Assembly (NCBI GenBank): GCA_026874595.1
Contig: CM049319.1
Coordinates: 53,022,917-53,086,916 of the forward strand
Direction of reading: 5' to 3'
Source: Sipunculus nudus
Lineage: Eukaryota; Annelida; Sipuncula; Golfingiida; Sipunculidae
Length of the DNA stretch: 64,000 nt
A model generated the notes under the pieces. That model was not told the DNA's origin and searched no databases. It saw only the letters and a list, made by a program, of their open reading frames with translations. The translations under genes were made by a program, and so were the position numbers. Below are positions 61,189-64,000 of this stretch, in pieces. The number at the start of each line of letters is the position of its first letter. Positions within the stretch are counted from its first letter, which is position 1.

Positions 61189-62337
61189 GTGGGTTTACTC
61201 CCTTTTAATCATAGTTTTACGATAGATCATACAGAGCTTAGAAACCTACCAAAGTGCATACATTGGATGGTAACTAAAATGTACGCTCTGATATATTTAA
61301 CATTTTAGTCACCCATGCCCTTACTCCTTAGACTTAGTGGCCAGTGGGAGCGTTATATAGCCTATTGCCTTGGTGCAAGGCTGAGAATTACACACCAGGT
61401 GACCTGGGCTCCATACTCAGCCTTGAGTATGTTCTTACGAAATATCGTAGCGGTCCTTCTGATGTATCAGAAGGAAAGAATAAAAGAGTAATTAAGAATA
61501 AGATGAAGCTTAAACTATGTTCACTCTACCTATATATCCTTTATATATCAGTTTCCATACATGTGGAGTCTCCTGTTTATGTTATATATGATATAACAGC
61601 ATTTTATCATGAAGAGAAGAGCAGAAGACCATCACTGACACAGCCATGTTGCGGAGGCATGAACTCTGGTCACCCATGACCTGACCTGTGACCTGACCTC
61701 TGGTGTACCAGAGTAATTTATTGCTAATAAATCTATTAAAAAAATCTCATTTCATGAATAAAACTTATGAGTAAATGATAATATATGGCTTCAATAAGTC
61801 CTTTATAAGTTTATGGCTATATCATTTAAGGTTTTAACAAATTTGCCTATGGAAGTTATGGAAATAATATTTACTATAATTTATTTGGAACAATAATCAG
61901 AGGACAACTTTTCTCATATCAATAAGGTCAAGGACAGGGTCATGTGACAAAAGATAAACATGACCGCATGGCAGGCTAAAACAAAACCCACAGGAGTTGA
62001 AATCTTAACAATTTCCTTATAGGGGCACTTCTACATAATTTATTTTTACTCCAGAACAGTTTATTAGCCATTATTGGTAAGAAATTTGCTTAATTGCCTC
62101 CATTTTCTCTGTTTATTTTGCAAATATCCCAATATACCCCTGCTACGCTTTTCCATAAGAGGATCCCCATAACTGAAATCTCATTTCAGTTATGAACCCA
62201 TAACAATATAGCCTATTGAATTAGTAACTTAATACGAGTCCCTAAATAAATTGACGATAAATGCTACGTAAATTATTGTTGACCATTACCTTTCAGAATC
62301 GGTCTGGAACTTGTCATAGTTTTCTTTTAAGTCTGGA

Positions 62338-62420
62338 AGTCTTTCTTGTCTGGCTGGTGGTAAAGGCGGTCACCGTAAGCATACGACTCGCGACTTCAAT
62401 TCCGCGCCATCAGCCTTCAG
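62338..62420 (+). mobile_element. tRNA-like SINE head, plus strand
   Basis: A-box-like 'tggctggtggtaaagg' (62351 onward) and B-box-like 'gacttcaattcc' (62392-62403) followed by 'gcgcc' give a tRNA-like layout. CpG-rich compared with the flanks. The B box differs from consensus, so this may be a decayed tRNA pseudogene or a SINE. Confidence 0.45.
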
Positions 62421-62499
62421 CCACATCTGTTGTTTTCGTCGGCTAGGCATAGATGGCGCCTCTGTACGAATCGTAAAACACATGGACCATTTTAGGCGA

Positions 62500-63265
62500 A
62501 AAAGGGTATAGTTCTCAGGCACTTTTTTTTTTCAGAAATCAGTGCGGTCGGGCGGGCGATATTATATTTTACCTTTTTTTGTTATATGATCTGGGAAAAG
62601 CATGAAAATAACATAATTATTTTGCTAAACAGTAAAAAGCACTACAAAAAAAAAAAAAAAAACCGGAAATCTTTGTCCAAAAAAAGGTATGGCCGGGCCC
62701 AGGCACTTTTTTTTTCAGAAATCAGTGCGGACGAGCGGGCGATATTATATTTTTTTACCTTTTTTTGCATGTTTCGATTAAAATGTCATATGATCTGGGA
62801 AAATCATGAAAAAAACATAATTATTTTGCTAAACAGTTAAAAGCCCTACAAAAAAAAGACGGAAATCTTTGGCAAAAAAAGGTATCGGCCCGGGCACTTT
62901 TTTCCAGAAATCAGTGCGGAAGGGCGGGCGATATTATATTTTTTTACCTTTTTTTGTATGTTTCGATAAAAATGTCATATGATCTGGGAAAAGCATGAAA
63001 ATAACATAGTTATTTTGCTAAATAGTTAAAATAACTACAAAAAAAACTGATATCTTTGGCCAAAAAAGGGTATAGCCCAGGAACTTTTTTCCAGAAATCA
63101 GTGAGGACGTGCGGGGATATTAAAATATACCTTTTTTTTTAATGTTTCGATAAAAATGCCATATGATCTGGGAAAAGCATGATAATAACTTTTTTCTAAA
63201 CAGGTTAAAGCACTACATTTCAAAGGAAAACTTACCAAAATTGTATTGTTTTATCTCCTTGAATG
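62500..63265. repeat. ~187 bp tandem array, 4 units
   Basis: 'agaaatcagtgcgg' recurs at 62534, 62717, 62906 and 63093 (steps 183-189). Each is followed by 'cgggcgatattatatttt', 'acctttttt', 'gtttcgataaaaatgtcata' and 'gatctgggaaaagcatgaaa'. The first unit lacks the 'gtttcga' part. The last unit is the most diverged and ends like the single copy at 22585-22805. Confidence 0.9.
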
Positions 63266-63283
63266 ATGAAAATCAAATTTTTT

Positions 63284-63515
63284 TTTTAAATGGGGGGGGG
63301 GGGGGGGGGGAATTGACGCGGGCGGTGACTGAGAACCATACCTTTTATTTTATTTATTTATTTTTTTTTTGGCATTATCAAAATTATATTAGACTTATTT
63401 TATCTTTTTGAGAGATGAAAATCAAAATAACATTTTTTTTTATGCTAGGGGTTAAAATTGACGCGGGCAGTGACTGAGAACCATATCTTTTATTTAATTA
63501 TTTATTTTTTAGCCT
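63284..63515. repeat. Poly-G tract and ~145 bp direct duplication
   Basis: A G run (~20) at 63291-63310 precedes 'aattgacgcgggcggtgact' plus 'gagaaccata'. The same block recurs at 63456 after 'tttgagagatgaaaatcaaa', which itself repeats 'cttgaatgatgaaaatcaaa'. Confidence 0.85.
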
Positions 63516-64000
63516 TATTTTTAATGTTTGAGCTCATGGGTTTTGTTTAAGAGGGGCACAGTCTCGTTAACATTTTTGGAGTAGAAGACAAAGTACAACT
63601 TGTCCCTATCACTGTTTAAGTGAGTAAAACTAGTATTTTTACATAGCATTTGCCAGACAATTGATAATTTCTTTATATTTTCCCAAATAATCTTCCAGTT
63701 GTGAATCTCACGTTAAGAAAGCTTTGGATGTCAACTGCCTTAAGTAGCTTACATTATACATGTTGTGTGTTGTTGAATGATTGTTAATTGAGACAATTAA
63801 ATTTTGAAAAAGAAGGTTTTGAAAATTTAATAAAAATAATTCCGTATATATATATAAAAAAAAATTTATACACTATATTCCATAATTTATGGTGTGAATA
63901 TAGACAATTATGATATTCTGAGAGGGAATTTTAGTCCTCTTTGTCACAAGAGGGGAGATTTTGACCGGGAGTCCATATTTTGGAGTTGGGGTACAAAATT

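Overview
This 64 kb window looks like nuclear DNA of an invertebrate animal, most probably a marine bivalve mollusc. It is AT-rich, has no long open reading frame and no operon-like packing, and is filled with dispersed and tandem repeats. The bivalve guess rests on several interspersed elements that carry a core tandem array, an ACGG-type microsatellite and a 3' hairpin. That layout resembles the 'pearl'/Helitron-type elements described in oysters and clams. This is inference; no species can be named.

Genes are sparse and visible only as exons. The best is the first coding exon of a tetraspanin on the minus strand (25661-25717): good start context, an in-frame upstream stop, first-transmembrane sequence and a GTAAGT donor. 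Its remaining exons were not found. A CpG-rich block at about 6000-6620 may be a divergent promoter. To its right is a plus-strand first coding exon (6330-6382). To its left is a much weaker minus-strand model (6182 down to 2922) ending in a proline-rich segment and a C-terminal membrane helix.

The rest is repeat landscape. From 7 to 13 kb there is a TAGGCCTA cluster, short duplications and a ~360 bp tandem repeat whose units end in inverted CACCTG/CAGGTG pairs. From 13 to 34 kb there are MITE-like copies, microsatellites, and ~165 bp, 59 bp, 90 bp, 43 bp and ~303 bp tandem repeats. At 34.36-36.41 kb lies a foldback element with ~340-400 bp inverted arms. At 37.01-39.88 kb lies a 2.86 kb element with ~740 bp inverted arms and an exact 10 bp target duplication, nested inside an older pearl-like element. 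At 41.6-44.7 kb is a pearl-like element with a ~337 bp tandem core carrying the palindrome GGTGGCGCCACC. At 45.7-47.3 kb is a dispersed repeat with a short pearl-like insertion and a 70 bp satellite. From 48 to 64 kb there are four tRNA-like SINE heads, 32-33 bp arrays, a MITE with CAG-starting ends, a second pearl-like element, paired dispersed repeats, a perfect 21 bp hairpin and a ~187 bp tandem array.

No rRNA, intact tRNA, CRISPR, transposase, reverse transcriptase or viral gene was recognised. The listed mobile elements therefore look non-autonomous. Intervals without an entry hold AT-rich sequence in which I recognise nothing.
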